Of a stretch of 64,000 nucleotides of DNA, positions 8,386-16,914 are shown piece by piece. The position numbers and the translations under genes are program-made. The stretch's first letter is position 1, and every line of letters starts with the position of its first letter. The notes under the pieces are model-generated. The model did no database searches. It saw nothing but the letters and a program-made list of their open reading frames with translations, and had not been told where the DNA came from. This DNA comes from Shewanella halifaxensis HAW-EB4 (lineage in GTDB: Bacteria > Pseudomonadota > Gammaproteobacteria > Enterobacterales > Shewanellaceae), in the NCBI RefSeq assembly GCF_000019185.1, contig NC_010334.1, positions 4,278,001-4,342,000 on the forward strand. Direction: 5' to 3'.

Positions 8386-9162
8386 CTATTGATAAGTTTG
8401 GCCATTATGTTTAAGCCAACCACCGATATGGCGTCCTTGTGGATCATGATGGGTCCAGTGCACTACCCCACCGCGTTTGTTCCACTCATATTCACCGTAA
8501 AACTCAACGGAATCACCTACATTTAAATCAGAAATTCGCGGTGCTAAATCAATATTGTGAGCGACTAAAACGGTCTGACCGTGTGGTAATGTCAAAATAA
8601 ATCGTTGATGGCGACTACCTTTATTATCATCAGCTAGAACTTTACTTACCACGCCTCTACTTTGAACCTGAAGGTTACTCAGCCCTTGCTCAAATGCGCG
8701 CTGTAATACTCCTGTGCTATTATCCTGCTCAGCAGATACAGGTCCTGCTAAACCCGTTGTCGCCCCATGTAAATTAGTCGTCGATGCGAACACGCGGTTA
8801 TAGGTAAAGCTTGCAATAGCCAGCACCACCAGCATAATCGCAATACGATATAACACACCGTTGACTGACTTTCGGTGCTGCGATGGCTGACTATGTTTGA
8901 GCGTTTTTTGAGTCGATGAGCCACCCATTCCCTCAATCCGAGCTTCTACCGCCCTCTGTTTACCATCCTTTTGCGTCAGTATTTGAAAAAACAGGGTATC
9001 TCCCACCAAAGGACGCCGAGGGATAAGGCCTAGCGCCGACACATGAATAAACACTTCATGATTGGCGTTAGCAGGTTGATTAATATCATGAGCCTGCTCG
9101 ATACGAATAAAACCAAAGCCTTTCGCATCGTTCCATCGTACTAATTGACCTTTATGTATCAT
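8386..9162 (-). CDS. Cold-shock domain / membrane / DUF3465 fusion protein
   Basis: A 258-residue protein in three parts. Residues 1-75 are a cold-shock-type OB fold with both RNA-binding motifs (KGFGFI and EVFIHVSAL). A hydrophilic linker precedes one membrane segment (about 104-122, IAIMLVVLAIASFTYN). Residues 150-258 match DUF3465, with AHNIDLAPR, GEYEWN and HWTHHDPQGRH. DUF3465 alone is usually an exported protein. Here it would face the periplasm while the nucleic-acid-binding domain stays inside. The ATG at 9162 overlaps the stop codon of the upstream exonuclease gene (TGATG), so the two are translationally coupled. The role is unknown. Confidence 0.82.
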   Translation of the reverse strand: MIHKGQLVRWNDAKGFGFIRIEQAHDINQPANANHEVFIHVSALGLIPRRPLVGDTLFFQILTQKDGKQRAVEARIEGMGGSSTQKTLKHSQPSQHRKSVNGVLYRIAIMLVVLAIASFTYNRVFASTTNLHGATTGLAGPVSAEQDNSTGVLQRAFEQGLSNLQVQSRGVVSKVLADDNKGSRHQRFILTLPHGQTVLVAHNIDLAPRISDLNVGDSVEFYGEYEWNKRGGVVHWTHHDPQGRHIGGWLKHNGQTYQ

Positions 9163-10055
9163 CAAACGCTCCCTCTTCTCATCGTTAACTCAGCTAAACG
9201 TTGCTGTAGCGATTGTGGCCATAAGCTCTGATAAGGGGCAACTTGTGCTGTTACTGCATGTAAAATATCCAATGCTACAAAGGTATCTGCCGCCGCATAC
9301 TGCAGCTGCAGCTCACTCAAGGGTTCTGTTAGTGGCTTGCTCCAATTCGATAATGTGACCTTTTTACTTTTGGGTAGTTTTAACGCTAAAACTGTTGCAG
9401 CGGCCTGCTGTGTGCCAAGTTGCTTAGGCGCCCCAAGTTGATTCATCAGCCAATTTAAGTCCAGCATCGCCGCAATACTCATATCAAAGTCTCGCTTCAT
9501 TCCATTGATATCGCTTCTCAGGCCAATACCAATTTTAAGCAGATGTTCATTGCTCATTACTGGTGTGAGCGCCACCTTAAATGGCTCAATATTTATCGCT
9601 TGCATTCGAAACAGATAGCAATGTGTTGCGGTTGCTATTTGAATTAATGAAATGGGGTTAGTATTGCGCCGTCCCTTCTCAAAGGTAGCCGCGGTTTCGG
9701 TATCGAAACCTATCCAAGACTGCGCCTCAATATCGGCAATCGCCATCTGCAGCGAATCGAGCGTTACCACCGAGATCTGTCGTGGCTGACCATCTTGCTC
9801 TGCAGACACATTCTGAATGAGCTCGACATTGAAATCTGTTAACCGAGAGAGCTCGCTGTCGTCGACTCGAGTAATTAAGCGAGTACGCAGCTGTAACCAA
9901 TCGAGTTTTAATCTATTCTCTGTTGTGGTGATAGAGCGAAAAAAGGTTTCTTCAGCAGCCTGCATAGCCTTAAAATAAGCCGCCGCATCTTTGCCTAACT
10001 CTCTGCGAATCGTCGCGGATTTATCTGCCGCTAAACCAAACTTAAATAGACTCAT
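9162..10055 (-). CDS. DEDDy-type 3'-5' exonuclease domain protein (RNase D-like)
   Basis: A 297-residue protein with a 3'-5' exonuclease fold at about residues 90-275. The catalytic acidic residues are visible in order: GFDTET (exo I, D and E), IGLRSDINGMKRDF (exo II, D), and YAAADTFVALDI (exo III, Y and D). An N-terminal helical extension of about 85 residues is rich in charged residues. It lacks the HRDC domains of true RNase D, so it is closer to the stand-alone WRN/RNase D-like exonucleases. The stop codon overlaps the start of the cold-shock/DUF3465 gene, which suggests a shared role on RNA or DNA ends. Confidence 0.85.
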   Translation of the reverse strand: MSLFKFGLAADKSATIRRELGKDAAAYFKAMQAAEETFFRSITTTENRLKLDWLQLRTRLITRVDDSELSRLTDFNVELIQNVSAEQDGQPRQISVVTLDSLQMAIADIEAQSWIGFDTETAATFEKGRRNTNPISLIQIATATHCYLFRMQAINIEPFKVALTPVMSNEHLLKIGIGLRSDINGMKRDFDMSIAAMLDLNWLMNQLGAPKQLGTQQAAATVLALKLPKSKKVTLSNWSKPLTEPLSELQLQYAAADTFVALDILHAVTAQVAPYQSLWPQSLQQRLAELTMRRGSV

Positions 10056-10096
10056 CGATTTACTCTATATCTCATGCTTATCCCGTTCGCGCAGGC

Positions 10097-10696
10097 TCAA
10101 AGTGTAACCCACATTAAACCATGATTTACTTCCATAGCCTCATGGACTTTTACTCTAAAGTGCTCCCAACCCTGGATCATCTCAAGGTATTCAGACTCCT
10201 TGGGAATGTAATCGGGGTTATATTCAAGTAGCCAAGCATCAAACCTGCCCCTAACAACTGGCTCATCTAACTTAGATAACAAGGTAAATAACTCAGCTAA
10301 GGCATAACTTTCAAACGCAAAGGATTCATTACAGCGATCCATTTTGATGGCGTCGTGATTATGAATATCTAGCCAAGTCTGAAATAAACTCCCAGCACCT
10401 TTTACTCGTTCCTCAGTATCGTTGAGAATATAATGGTACAGATCGACGTTTCTATGGTTAACATTAGGCCCTATCATTTTAATCTCATCCTGTGGCCAAT
10501 CCCGCGGCAGCTCTAATGCTTTTCGGCCACTAATCCCCCTAACAAGCTTACTCAATAAAGATTGCTGCTTAATTGCAACTTCAGCTTCCAATTCTGGCGC
10601 TTGCCCCATTAGGTAAGCTTGGATGGTTTGCGGATTGTGTTTTAAAAATTGAATGTGTCCATTCGGTAATGAGAACAAATTTAGACATAGCGCCAT
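10097..10696 (-). CDS. Unknown cytoplasmic protein
   Basis: A 199-residue protein with no signal peptide or membrane segment and no motif I can name. ATG 10696 has GGAG 5 bases upstream and is preferred over an ATG 18 bases earlier. The sequence is rich in W, F and H in its C-terminal half (WLLEYNPDYIP, WEHFRVKVHEAM). It lies 40 bases upstream of the exonuclease gene on the same strand and may be its operon partner. DUF1877-like proteins share a similar size and opening, but the match is too weak to assign. Confidence 0.6.
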   Translation of the reverse strand: MALCLNLFSLPNGHIQFLKHNPQTIQAYLMGQAPELEAEVAIKQQSLLSKLVRGISGRKALELPRDWPQDEIKMIGPNVNHRNVDLYHYILNDTEERVKGAGSLFQTWLDIHNHDAIKMDRCNESFAFESYALAELFTLLSKLDEPVVRGRFDAWLLEYNPDYIPKESEYLEMIQGWEHFRVKVHEAMEVNHGLMWVTL

Positions 10697-10912
10697 GTGG
10701 GCTCCGTAATCCATTTATACATAAAGGGTATATTTCAAGATGATGACTAAGAGTAAACAAGACTCATAATCACAATCAATAGCCTCGCTAGCCTCCGAGA
10801 GCGATTATGGGATCTCGTCATGCTAATAATACATTCCATCTTCAAGTTCACAGCTTTCAGCAACAGAACTGACGCATCAAAGATTAATGGCTAGTATTTA
10901 CCGCCACAGAAT

Positions 10913-12235
10913 ATGCCGACGCCTATGGAGTTAAGCAACATCATGACAGAGTCTTCTTTTGAGCGGGCTAAACACGCCTTCACCAACGCTATCTGGGCCA
11001 CATTCGCGAGCATGTCTCTTGGGCTAGCATTTAAAATTTGGTTAGCCCAGTGGGTCGAAAAGGGGGACCTAGCTCTCTACCATACTGTCGTCGACATAGT
11101 TTCCATGTCGCTTATCTTATTGAGTGGTTTTCGTGCCTCGATGGTCGTGAGCTTTTCGAAAACCAAAAACGATCGTGATATCACCAATATCTTCCGCTAC
11201 TCACTGATTATCATGGTGCTGTTTACCTGGGGATTAGTTCTGCCCTATATCAAACATCAACTCAATATCGATGTCGAATATATTCAGTTAGTGGGAATTA
11301 TCTTGGGGATGGGCTTTAAAGTATACTTTACCAATCAAATTGGTATGTATCGACTCTACGACATCGCCAATAAAACGATCTGGATAGAACCCTTAGTACA
11401 GATAATACTGTTTCTGGTTTGCTACTACCTCTTAGCACAGACCCCGACAGCCTCACTATTTTTTAGCTTAATGCTATCCAACTTAGCCGCTGCCGCTTAT
11501 ATGTTTTTAAAGCGCAGAAAGCTGATTGCCACCACACCATTAGCACCGGTTCAACTTACCCCTGATATGCGTAACTTTGTTAAAAAGAGCGTAATGTCAT
11601 CACTGGAGGTGGGAGCCAGCATCTTGATGGTTTATATCACAGTGCTACTGACGATTGGCTACTTCACCATCGATGAGCTCGGCGACTTCCAAGTAGTTGT
11701 GCGGCCGATGATAGCCTACTTAACCATGCTGTTTGTTTTCCCCGTTTATCGCTATATTTTGCCCGAGTTAGCTCAATGTTTAAAAAACAAAGAGCATCAG
11801 CAGATCGCACAGATCCGTAAGTGGTTTTTCAAGCTAAGCCTAGGGGTAAGTGCTGCGCTACTGACTGGGTTACTGCTATTTAGTGACGAGCTAGTCGCTC
11901 TGGTGTTTCCAGAAACATACGCAAAGGCAGCCCCCATCTTGATGCACTTCGCACTCTTTTTTGGCTTTATGATGCTTAATGCCTACCAGATCGCCTACAT
12001 CAAATCCCATGGGTTATTCTTGCAAAGTTTGCTGATCCGCCTGCTTGGTGTAGCAACGCTTTTGATTATGTTTTATCTGCTCAGATTAGTTACCGACAAT
12101 GTTGTCGCGGTCATATTGGCCCTAGGCAGTGGCTATTTAACTATGTTTATCGCCTCGAGCATTATTGAACGCAAGCTACTTAAACAACACCAATTTAATG
12201 AGTTAGAGAATGAGCCAAAGTTAGCCAGTGAGTAG
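10913..12235 (+). CDS. MOP-superfamily flippase-like membrane protein
   Basis: A 440-residue membrane protein with about 12 hydrophobic segments spread evenly, as in Wzx/MATE-like polysaccharide flippases. Such proteins move lipid-linked sugars across the inner membrane. No other polysaccharide genes are adjacent, so the substrate is unclear. The start is uncertain: ATG 10913 has no clear ribosome site, and ATG 10943 has GGAG 12 bases upstream and may be the true start. The last 25 residues are hydrophilic and acidic. The gene is monocistronic and convergent with the lipoprotein gene. Confidence 0.72.
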   Translation: MPTPMELSNIMTESSFERAKHAFTNAIWATFASMSLGLAFKIWLAQWVEKGDLALYHTVVDIVSMSLILLSGFRASMVVSFSKTKNDRDITNIFRYSLIIMVLFTWGLVLPYIKHQLNIDVEYIQLVGIILGMGFKVYFTNQIGMYRLYDIANKTIWIEPLVQIILFLVCYYLLAQTPTASLFFSLMLSNLAAAAYMFLKRRKLIATTPLAPVQLTPDMRNFVKKSVMSSLEVGASILMVYITVLLTIGYFTIDELGDFQVVVRPMIAYLTMLFVFPVYRYILPELAQCLKNKEHQQIAQIRKWFFKLSLGVSAALLTGLLLFSDELVALVFPETYAKAAPILMHFALFFGFMMLNAYQIAYIKSHGLFLQSLLIRLLGVATLLIMFYLLRLVTDNVVAVILALGSGYLTMFIASSIIERKLLKQHQFNELENEPKLASE

Positions 12236-12245
12236 AAATAAAAAG

Positions 12246-12274
12246 AGCCGTAACTCAGAGGTTTTGTTACGGCT
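12246..12274 (-). terminator. Terminator for the lipoprotein-cytochrome unit
   Basis: A 9-bp perfect stem (12246-12254 with 12266-12274). On the minus strand it is followed by a run of T residues, so it mainly serves the leftward genes and may also slow the rightward flippase transcript. Confidence 0.7.
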
Positions 12275-12286
12275 TTGAAGGCTTAA

Positions 12287-12323
12287 CTCAATCTAGGGGA
12301 CTCTCCCCCCCTGCATAGATTGA
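12287..12323. other. Stem-loop between convergent genes
   Basis: Perfect 9-bp arms CTCAATCTA (12287-12295) and TAGATTGAG (12315-12323) enclose a G/C-rich centre, GGGG ... CCCCCC, which can extend the pairing. It has no U-tract and its role is unknown. Confidence 0.5.
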
Positions 12324-12392
12324 GATTAGGCAGGGTGCTTATACTTATCTAAGCTGCTTTCTAATAGCAAAAGACACACATACGGATACGTA

Positions 12393-12929
12393 CTACTCTT
12401 CGGCAGCAATAAGCTCTATCTCATTGCTGGTCTGCGCGCCATGGATCTGAATAGCCACTTTATATAAAGCTACCGCTCCTGCTGCGGCTTTACCTTCAAG
12501 ATCGAGATCGATGGCATCGAAGGTGTATTGTCCCTTGGTCGCAGTTTCAGTTAATACCCCTACACACTCGTCATCGATGCTAGTGTCACACTTATAGCTC
12601 TGCGTCACATGCCAGCGTTTCCAAGCTTTTGCCTTTGTTGAAGGTGAAGCGAGATCCGGATAACCAAAATAGAAGATATCGTAATCGGTCGCCTTAGTGA
12701 TGGCCTTATTATCAGCGTCTTTAAGACTAAAGGTTAATGCTCCCGTCGCGGCATCGAAACTGCCTAGGCTCATTAAAACCGTACTAGCATCATCGATATC
12801 GATAGTATCTTCAACTGGCGGCGGTACGACTACCGGCGGCTCAGTGACATCATCATTATCATTGTCACTTCCACAGCCAAGCAAGAGCATCGAGCTTGCC
12901 AACAGCGCGCTCAGTAATTTGACTTTCAT
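12393..12929 (-). CDS. Small exported lipoprotein
   Basis: A 178-residue lipoprotein with a clear lipobox (LLLGC, cysteine 19). An acidic and proline-rich tether follows (DNDNDDVTEPP, VVVPPP), then a domain of about 135 residues. The segment FDAATGALTFSLKDADN resembles the N-terminal beta-sandwich of OmcA/MtrC decaheme lipoproteins, but no CxxCH haem motif is present. It lies 10 bases after the Tat diheme cytochrome gene on the same strand. I infer that it anchors or partners the cytochrome at the membrane. Two cysteines (KCDTS and DDECV) could form a disulfide. Confidence 0.75.
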   Translation of the reverse strand: MKVKLLSALLASSMLLLGCGSDNDNDDVTEPPVVVPPPVEDTIDIDDASTVLMSLGSFDAATGALTFSLKDADNKAITKATDYDIFYFGYPDLASPSTKAKAWKRWHVTQSYKCDTSIDDECVGVLTETATKGQYTFDAIDLDLEGKAAAGAVALYKVAIQIHGAQTSNEIELIAAEE

Positions 12930-12939
12930 AGCTTACTCC

Positions 12940-13761
12940 TTAGTTAAAGTGCCCTGTGTGACAAGTGGTACATTCCATATCTGCCTTCACACTAGCTGCT
13001 GTGCTCATAGTGCTTTCTACACCGTGACAAGACTGACAGGCTTGTGTTTCGGCAGAAGGCTTAGCTTCAGGTAGAAGAGAAATATCCTCGCCACCATGTG
13101 CACGGTTAAGTAACTCTACAATGTGATAGGCCAAGCTGGCCGATAGGCGCTTACAACGCTCGCCCTTCTCCTTAAAGACCTTACCCGAAGCAGCAGACCA
13201 ATTACTGATAGAGGAGTGACACAGAGGACTATTAGCGATAGATGTAGCGCCCACTTCTAGGCTCTTTTCTGCAGTTGAGCCGATGCCAGCGACAAATTCA
13301 TCTGATGAAAGGGGTAAGTCTTGAGTTTCGTAATAACGGAATGATGCACCGATCACCGCACTATTTTGGCCATTGATGTCATCTAAGATATTGATCAACA
13401 TGCCTGCCGCATTTAGGTTACCGCAGATGGTTCCCTGGCCGACGATTCCCGCCCAACCATAGCCCGCAAGAGCCGTTGGAATAGTGGCAAATTTGTCGGC
13501 ATCGACACTGCTTGATTGCGCTAGCATAGTGACAATAGAATGGAACACCTGATGCATACAGCCACCACCCGTTTCATAGGCAAGCTTCGCCGTTGCCATC
13601 GCATCTAACGGCACATACTTAAGCTTCTCTCCCATCTCTAAACGATAGTTACCATCTGCATCGGTGGCTGCAAATGCAGAAGTGCCTACCAAAGCGGCAC
13701 CAGCAGCAGCTGTACTTAATCCGATAATCTTGGTTAACGCCTGACGTCTATTAATACTCAT
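12940..13761 (-). CDS. Tat-exported diheme cytochrome, split-Soret type
   Basis: A 273-residue protein that starts with a twin-arginine signal (SINRRQALTKIIGL) and ends with two haem-binding motifs, CQSCH (242-246) and CTTCH (264-268). Between them and the signal is a C-GCA-x-x-G-C-C-like domain with cysteines in GGGCMHQVF, GTICGN, PLCHSS and RCKR. This is the layout of Desulfovibrio split-Soret cytochrome c, a periplasmic electron carrier. ATG 13761 is chosen because AGGGTG lies 6 bases upstream. It forms an operon with the downstream lipoprotein. Its redox partner is unknown. Confidence 0.8.
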   Translation of the reverse strand: MSINRRQALTKIIGLSTAAAGAALVGTSAFAATDADGNYRLEMGEKLKYVPLDAMATAKLAYETGGGCMHQVFHSIVTMLAQSSSVDADKFATIPTALAGYGWAGIVGQGTICGNLNAAGMLINILDDINGQNSAVIGASFRYYETQDLPLSSDEFVAGIGSTAEKSLEVGATSIANSPLCHSSISNWSAASGKVFKEKGERCKRLSASLAYHIVELLNRAHGGEDISLLPEAKPSAETQACQSCHGVESTMSTAASVKADMECTTCHTGHFN

Positions 13762-14216
13762 AATAATCACCCTATATCCATCATTATTTTATTTTGGTCA
13801 TAAGCCTCATGGCCTATTACGGTTAGTAAACGAGTTCAAATTTTTGGATAACGACTCGATGGCTTAACTTTAAGAAGTGTGGAAAATAAAAATGTGATTT
13901 ATGACAGATGAAGCGGGAGTGTAAAAATATCAATCATTAGAGCTAGCGTTGGCTTACGGCCTAGCCAGCACTGGCTACAAAACCAACACTTCTGTGACCG
14001 ATAGCACATTATTCATGGACATTTGCGGTAGTATTTATGTTTCAGCAAGTTAATTAATTGTATGAATCTGTGTGATTAACCTCTCATTTAGCCATACTAA
14101 CCCCTGCATAACACTCAAATTTGCCATGACGGCAGAACTTAAGCATCAGGATCACAGACTTCATTAGTTTAAGTTCATAGACTCAGCTTATAGATAGTTC
14201 TAACAGGGCGACGTAG
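13762..14216. other. Divergent intergenic region
   Basis: It must hold the promoters of the leftward cytochrome operon and the rightward ToxR-like operon. I see A/T-rich stretches but no convincing factor site, small gene or terminator. Confidence 0.5.
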
Positions 14217-14969
14217 ATGCGATTGGGGCACTGCAAATTTGATATTGATAAAGAAGAGCTGATCAATACAGAGAGCGGCGATGTTTGGCACCTACCAAGG
14301 GCCGAGCTGCAAGTCTTGACTCTATTAGTTGAGTACCAAGGGAAAGTCGTCGCTAAAGTGCTATTAAAAGCGGGTAATGGTGAGCAGCCACCACTAAGTG
14401 ACTCCTCGGTCACAAGAGCCGTATTCACACTACGCTCATTTCTAGGCCCACAATATGAATCGCTTATCGAGACAGTAAAAGGTCAAGGCTACCTGTTGCG
14501 CCATCATCGTAGCCGTAAGAATGACCAAGTTGCCTCAAGTCAAAAGCGGTTTTCGACTAAAATAGTAGCAATATCTGCGTGCTGTATCGCCTTGCTATTA
14601 AGTTGTGGATGGCTATTTATTGACTCACAAAGCCAATCTCCAGCATCGCCTAAGCCTCTACAGGTTCGCAGTGTCGATACCCTATCAGGGCAAACTGTCA
14701 ATGTTATCCTGTACTCCCATTCTAAAACCAACAACGGCTTATTAACCGAGCTCGGCCAGACGATGCAGCAGAGTTTCGGTCAATGCAAACTCACCAGTTG
14801 GAAAAATGTATATCTGTCTCTATCTCACGATAAGCAGGTACTCAATATCACCCTTCGTGGTGAGCAGTTTGGTCAGTCTGTTATTCGTAACTTAAAAATT
14901 AGCGATCTACGTCAACCCAGACAATTCATTAATCAACAATGGCTGCAAGCAGTGGACATTTGTGATTAA
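14217..14969 (+). CDS. ToxR/CadC-like membrane-bound transcription regulator
   Basis: A 250-residue regulator. Residues 1-100 form an OmpR-type winged helix (LPRAELQVLTLLVEYQGKVV, then SVTRAVFTLRSFLG and ETVKGQGYLL). One membrane segment follows (about 117-138, IVAISACCIALLLSCGWLF), then a periplasmic domain of about 110 residues. Proteins of this layout bind DNA directly from the membrane and sense periplasmic conditions. The periplasmic part holds two cysteines (QCKL, DICD) near its ends that could form a redox-sensitive disulfide. A small membrane-anchored gene follows 60 bases later, as in ToxR-ToxS and CadC-FidL pairs. The regulon is unknown. Confidence 0.85.
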   Translation: MRLGHCKFDIDKEELINTESGDVWHLPRAELQVLTLLVEYQGKVVAKVLLKAGNGEQPPLSDSSVTRAVFTLRSFLGPQYESLIETVKGQGYLLRHHRSRKNDQVASSQKRFSTKIVAISACCIALLLSCGWLFIDSQSQSPASPKPLQVRSVDTLSGQTVNVILYSHSKTNNGLLTELGQTMQQSFGQCKLTSWKNVYLSLSHDKQVLNITLRGEQFGQSVIRNLKISDLRQPRQFINQQWLQAVDICD

Positions 14970-15029
14970 CAGATACAACACTCTGGGCCGTAGAAATAGA
15001 ATAACAACGCAGTACAAAAGGAACTGATA

Positions 15030-15548
15030 ATGAGCCGACCATGGCGCTGGGCTATTAACATCATGATGCTAATCATTTTGCTCGTTTGCGTAGGAGTAAT
15101 ATATAAACTTACCGCAAATCAACCAAGCTTTATGCTCAGCTGTAGCTCAGAACTGTTCAATCGACAACAGTCGGAGCAAGACAGCAAACACTATCTATTG
15201 GTTGACCTATTTTCTAAAGAGGGGCAGGCGCAGATAAACTATCGCTACTTTGACCTAGATGGTAATTCTGCTGGCTCAGTTTCGATGCAAGGGCAGGTCA
15301 ATAGCGTCGATCTTGATAATATGCTTTATGATATTTCAGTCAAAACCAAGCAAGAGTATCCTCACTCCGCTCTCAAGCAAGCGCCGGAGCATTACAAGTA
15401 TCTCTCCTATGTCAGCAGTCTAAATCTGAATAAGAAAGGCATGCATAACCTGAGTGTTCAGGTGTTGGAACGAGATGAAAATAAAGATTTTGCCGTTGTG
15501 CTATTTCAGCCAAGTAATACCGTTTGCGGCTGTCGTCTAGTTAACTAG
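15030..15548 (+). CDS. Membrane-anchored periplasmic partner of the ToxR-like regulator (FidL/ToxS-like)
   Basis: A 172-residue protein with a short basic N-terminus, one membrane segment (about 8-28) and a periplasmic domain. Position, size and topology match the ToxS or FidL-like effectors encoded after membrane-bound winged-helix regulators. AAGGA lies 7 bases upstream of ATG 15030. It has a C-terminal CGC motif (TVCGCRLVN) plus a cysteine just after the membrane segment (LSCSSE), so disulfide pairing is possible. Sequence similarity to ToxS is not evident by eye; the role rests on context. Confidence 0.68.
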   Translation: MSRPWRWAINIMMLIILLVCVGVIYKLTANQPSFMLSCSSELFNRQQSEQDSKHYLLVDLFSKEGQAQINYRYFDLDGNSAGSVSMQGQVNSVDLDNMLYDISVKTKQEYPHSALKQAPEHYKYLSYVSSLNLNKKGMHNLSVQVLERDENKDFAVVLFQPSNTVCGCRLVN

Positions 15549-15560
15549 CACTCCACATTT

Positions 15561-15593
15561 AAAAAGCCACCTTGCTTAGGTGGCTTTCATTTT
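15561..15593. terminator. Bidirectional terminator
   Basis: An 8-bp perfect stem (15565-15572 with 15578-15585, loop TGCTT) has T residues on both strands. It separates the ToxR-like operon from the convergent outer-membrane barrel gene. Confidence 0.8.
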
Positions 15594-15599
15594 AATCGA

Positions 15600-16445
15600 T
15601 TATCCCCAAGGCATATCGACATAGATCCTCACTAAGGTATCTCTATCCCAAGGCAGAATAGCTAAGTAATCGGGCGAAGTCTTATCTCTATTATCATAGG
15701 GGTCGAGATTATATTCGCTATGCTCCACACTTAGCCGAATATTGCTATCCTCAATCCAGTTATCCAAATGGTAACTCAGCACACCTGAAACCTTGTTTTC
15801 CAACCAATCACTGCCATCATTCCACGTTTGCGCCTTGGCATAGATATCGAAGGCGTCACCCAATGGTAAGCGAGTGTCGAAAGCGACAGAGTAGGCCCCT
15901 GTTTTATTTTGAAAGTCTTCACGATCATAGCCTCGCTCTCTTGGCACATCATCGTCAATCTCCAACATGTAATAACCTGCAGCAACCTCAAAGCCCGCAT
16001 AAACCCGACCGCTATTGTATCTTGCCACTATACCGGGGAAGAGTTTAGCCTGCTTCTCTATCGAGCTGACCGTATTACGTTTGCCCTCTAGCGTCACCTG
16101 CCACTGTAGGTTCATCACCTCAGAAAAATGGTACAAGTTACCATCGACCGAGAATGCACTCTGGAACCAAATTGGAATATGGTCGGGATCCAGCTTGTCG
16201 TGATCTGCATCGATAAATATATCGAACTCGCCCTGCCAAAGTAGTTCAGAATCGGTTTGGTGCGCGACATAAAAGCCAGCATGTGCACCCAGTGTATGTG
16301 AGTCAGCCTGATCGACGATGGTATTTTGGCCACCAAATGCAATGCGCCAATCTGTCGCATATACATTGGTTGTTAGCCCAGCTCCCACAAGCGCTAGCGC
16401 AGGAATAAATAAGTGCAGTTGATTGTTCAAGTCCCTTTCCCCCAA
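15600..16445 (-). CDS. Outer-membrane beta-barrel protein of unknown function
   Basis: About 281 residues with a signal-peptide-like start (LFIPALALVGAGLTTNVYA) and then many alternating aromatic strands (WRIAFGG, AGFEVAAGYYML, VRIYVDMPW), typical of a small porin-like barrel. The C-terminus PWG is atypical because it lacks a final phenylalanine. The start is uncertain: TTG 16445 gives the longest frame, but TTG 16430 sits directly after a GGGAAAGGGA stretch. It converges on the ToxR-like pair and could be a target of that regulator, as OmpU/OmpT are for ToxR; this is inference from position only. Confidence 0.65.
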   Translation of the reverse strand: MGERDLNNQLHLFIPALALVGAGLTTNVYATDWRIAFGGQNTIVDQADSHTLGAHAGFYVAHQTDSELLWQGEFDIFIDADHDKLDPDHIPIWFQSAFSVDGNLYHFSEVMNLQWQVTLEGKRNTVSSIEKQAKLFPGIVARYNSGRVYAGFEVAAGYYMLEIDDDVPRERGYDREDFQNKTGAYSVAFDTRLPLGDAFDIYAKAQTWNDGSDWLENKVSGVLSYHLDNWIEDSNIRLSVEHSEYNLDPYDNRDKTSPDYLAILPWDRDTLVRIYVDMPWG

Positions 16446-16914
16446 GGCTTACTCAGACTTTATATAAGAAGCTATTGATTAATAGACACAAAGCTCTAAA
16501 TTTAATCAAAAGCTAACATAGATAGATAAGATAATCTGTTTAATATTAGTCATGATGTTATCGAAAAGCTTATTAATTTCCGCTAAATACATAAGCTTGA
16601 AGCTACAGTCCAATCTCAGTATTTCAATCACTATCGCTTAATAAAGCCAATAAGTTCCCCAAGAAGGCTAACTTTTTCTAAAATTTCACTGAGATTGTGA
16701 AGCTTGGCAAAATTTAAAATGAAAACTGCAGCTTCCGCTTAAAATCACTATATGGGTCACACTCTAAAGCATGTATTAGCCTGCAAATTCAGTCATAATT
16801 AAGCATCTGGTTTTATTCTTAACAACAATGTAATTTGCTGTAACGGATGAATAATATTTGTATTATTCGTTATCGCTTGACTACTTATACTGACGTCACC
16901 TAGAGGACACTAGT
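16446..16914. other. Intergenic region upstream of the dsbA-like gene
   Basis: A/T-rich and without a credible reading frame. It holds the divergent promoters for the barrel gene and the dsbA-like gene and one clear palindrome (16849-16868, listed separately). Confidence 0.5.
16849..16868. promoter_or_regulatory. Palindrome upstream of the dsbA-like gene
   Basis: GAATAATA-tttg-TATTATTC is a perfect 8-bp inverted repeat 47 bases before the start codon. It is a possible operator, but no bound factor can be named. Confidence 0.4.
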
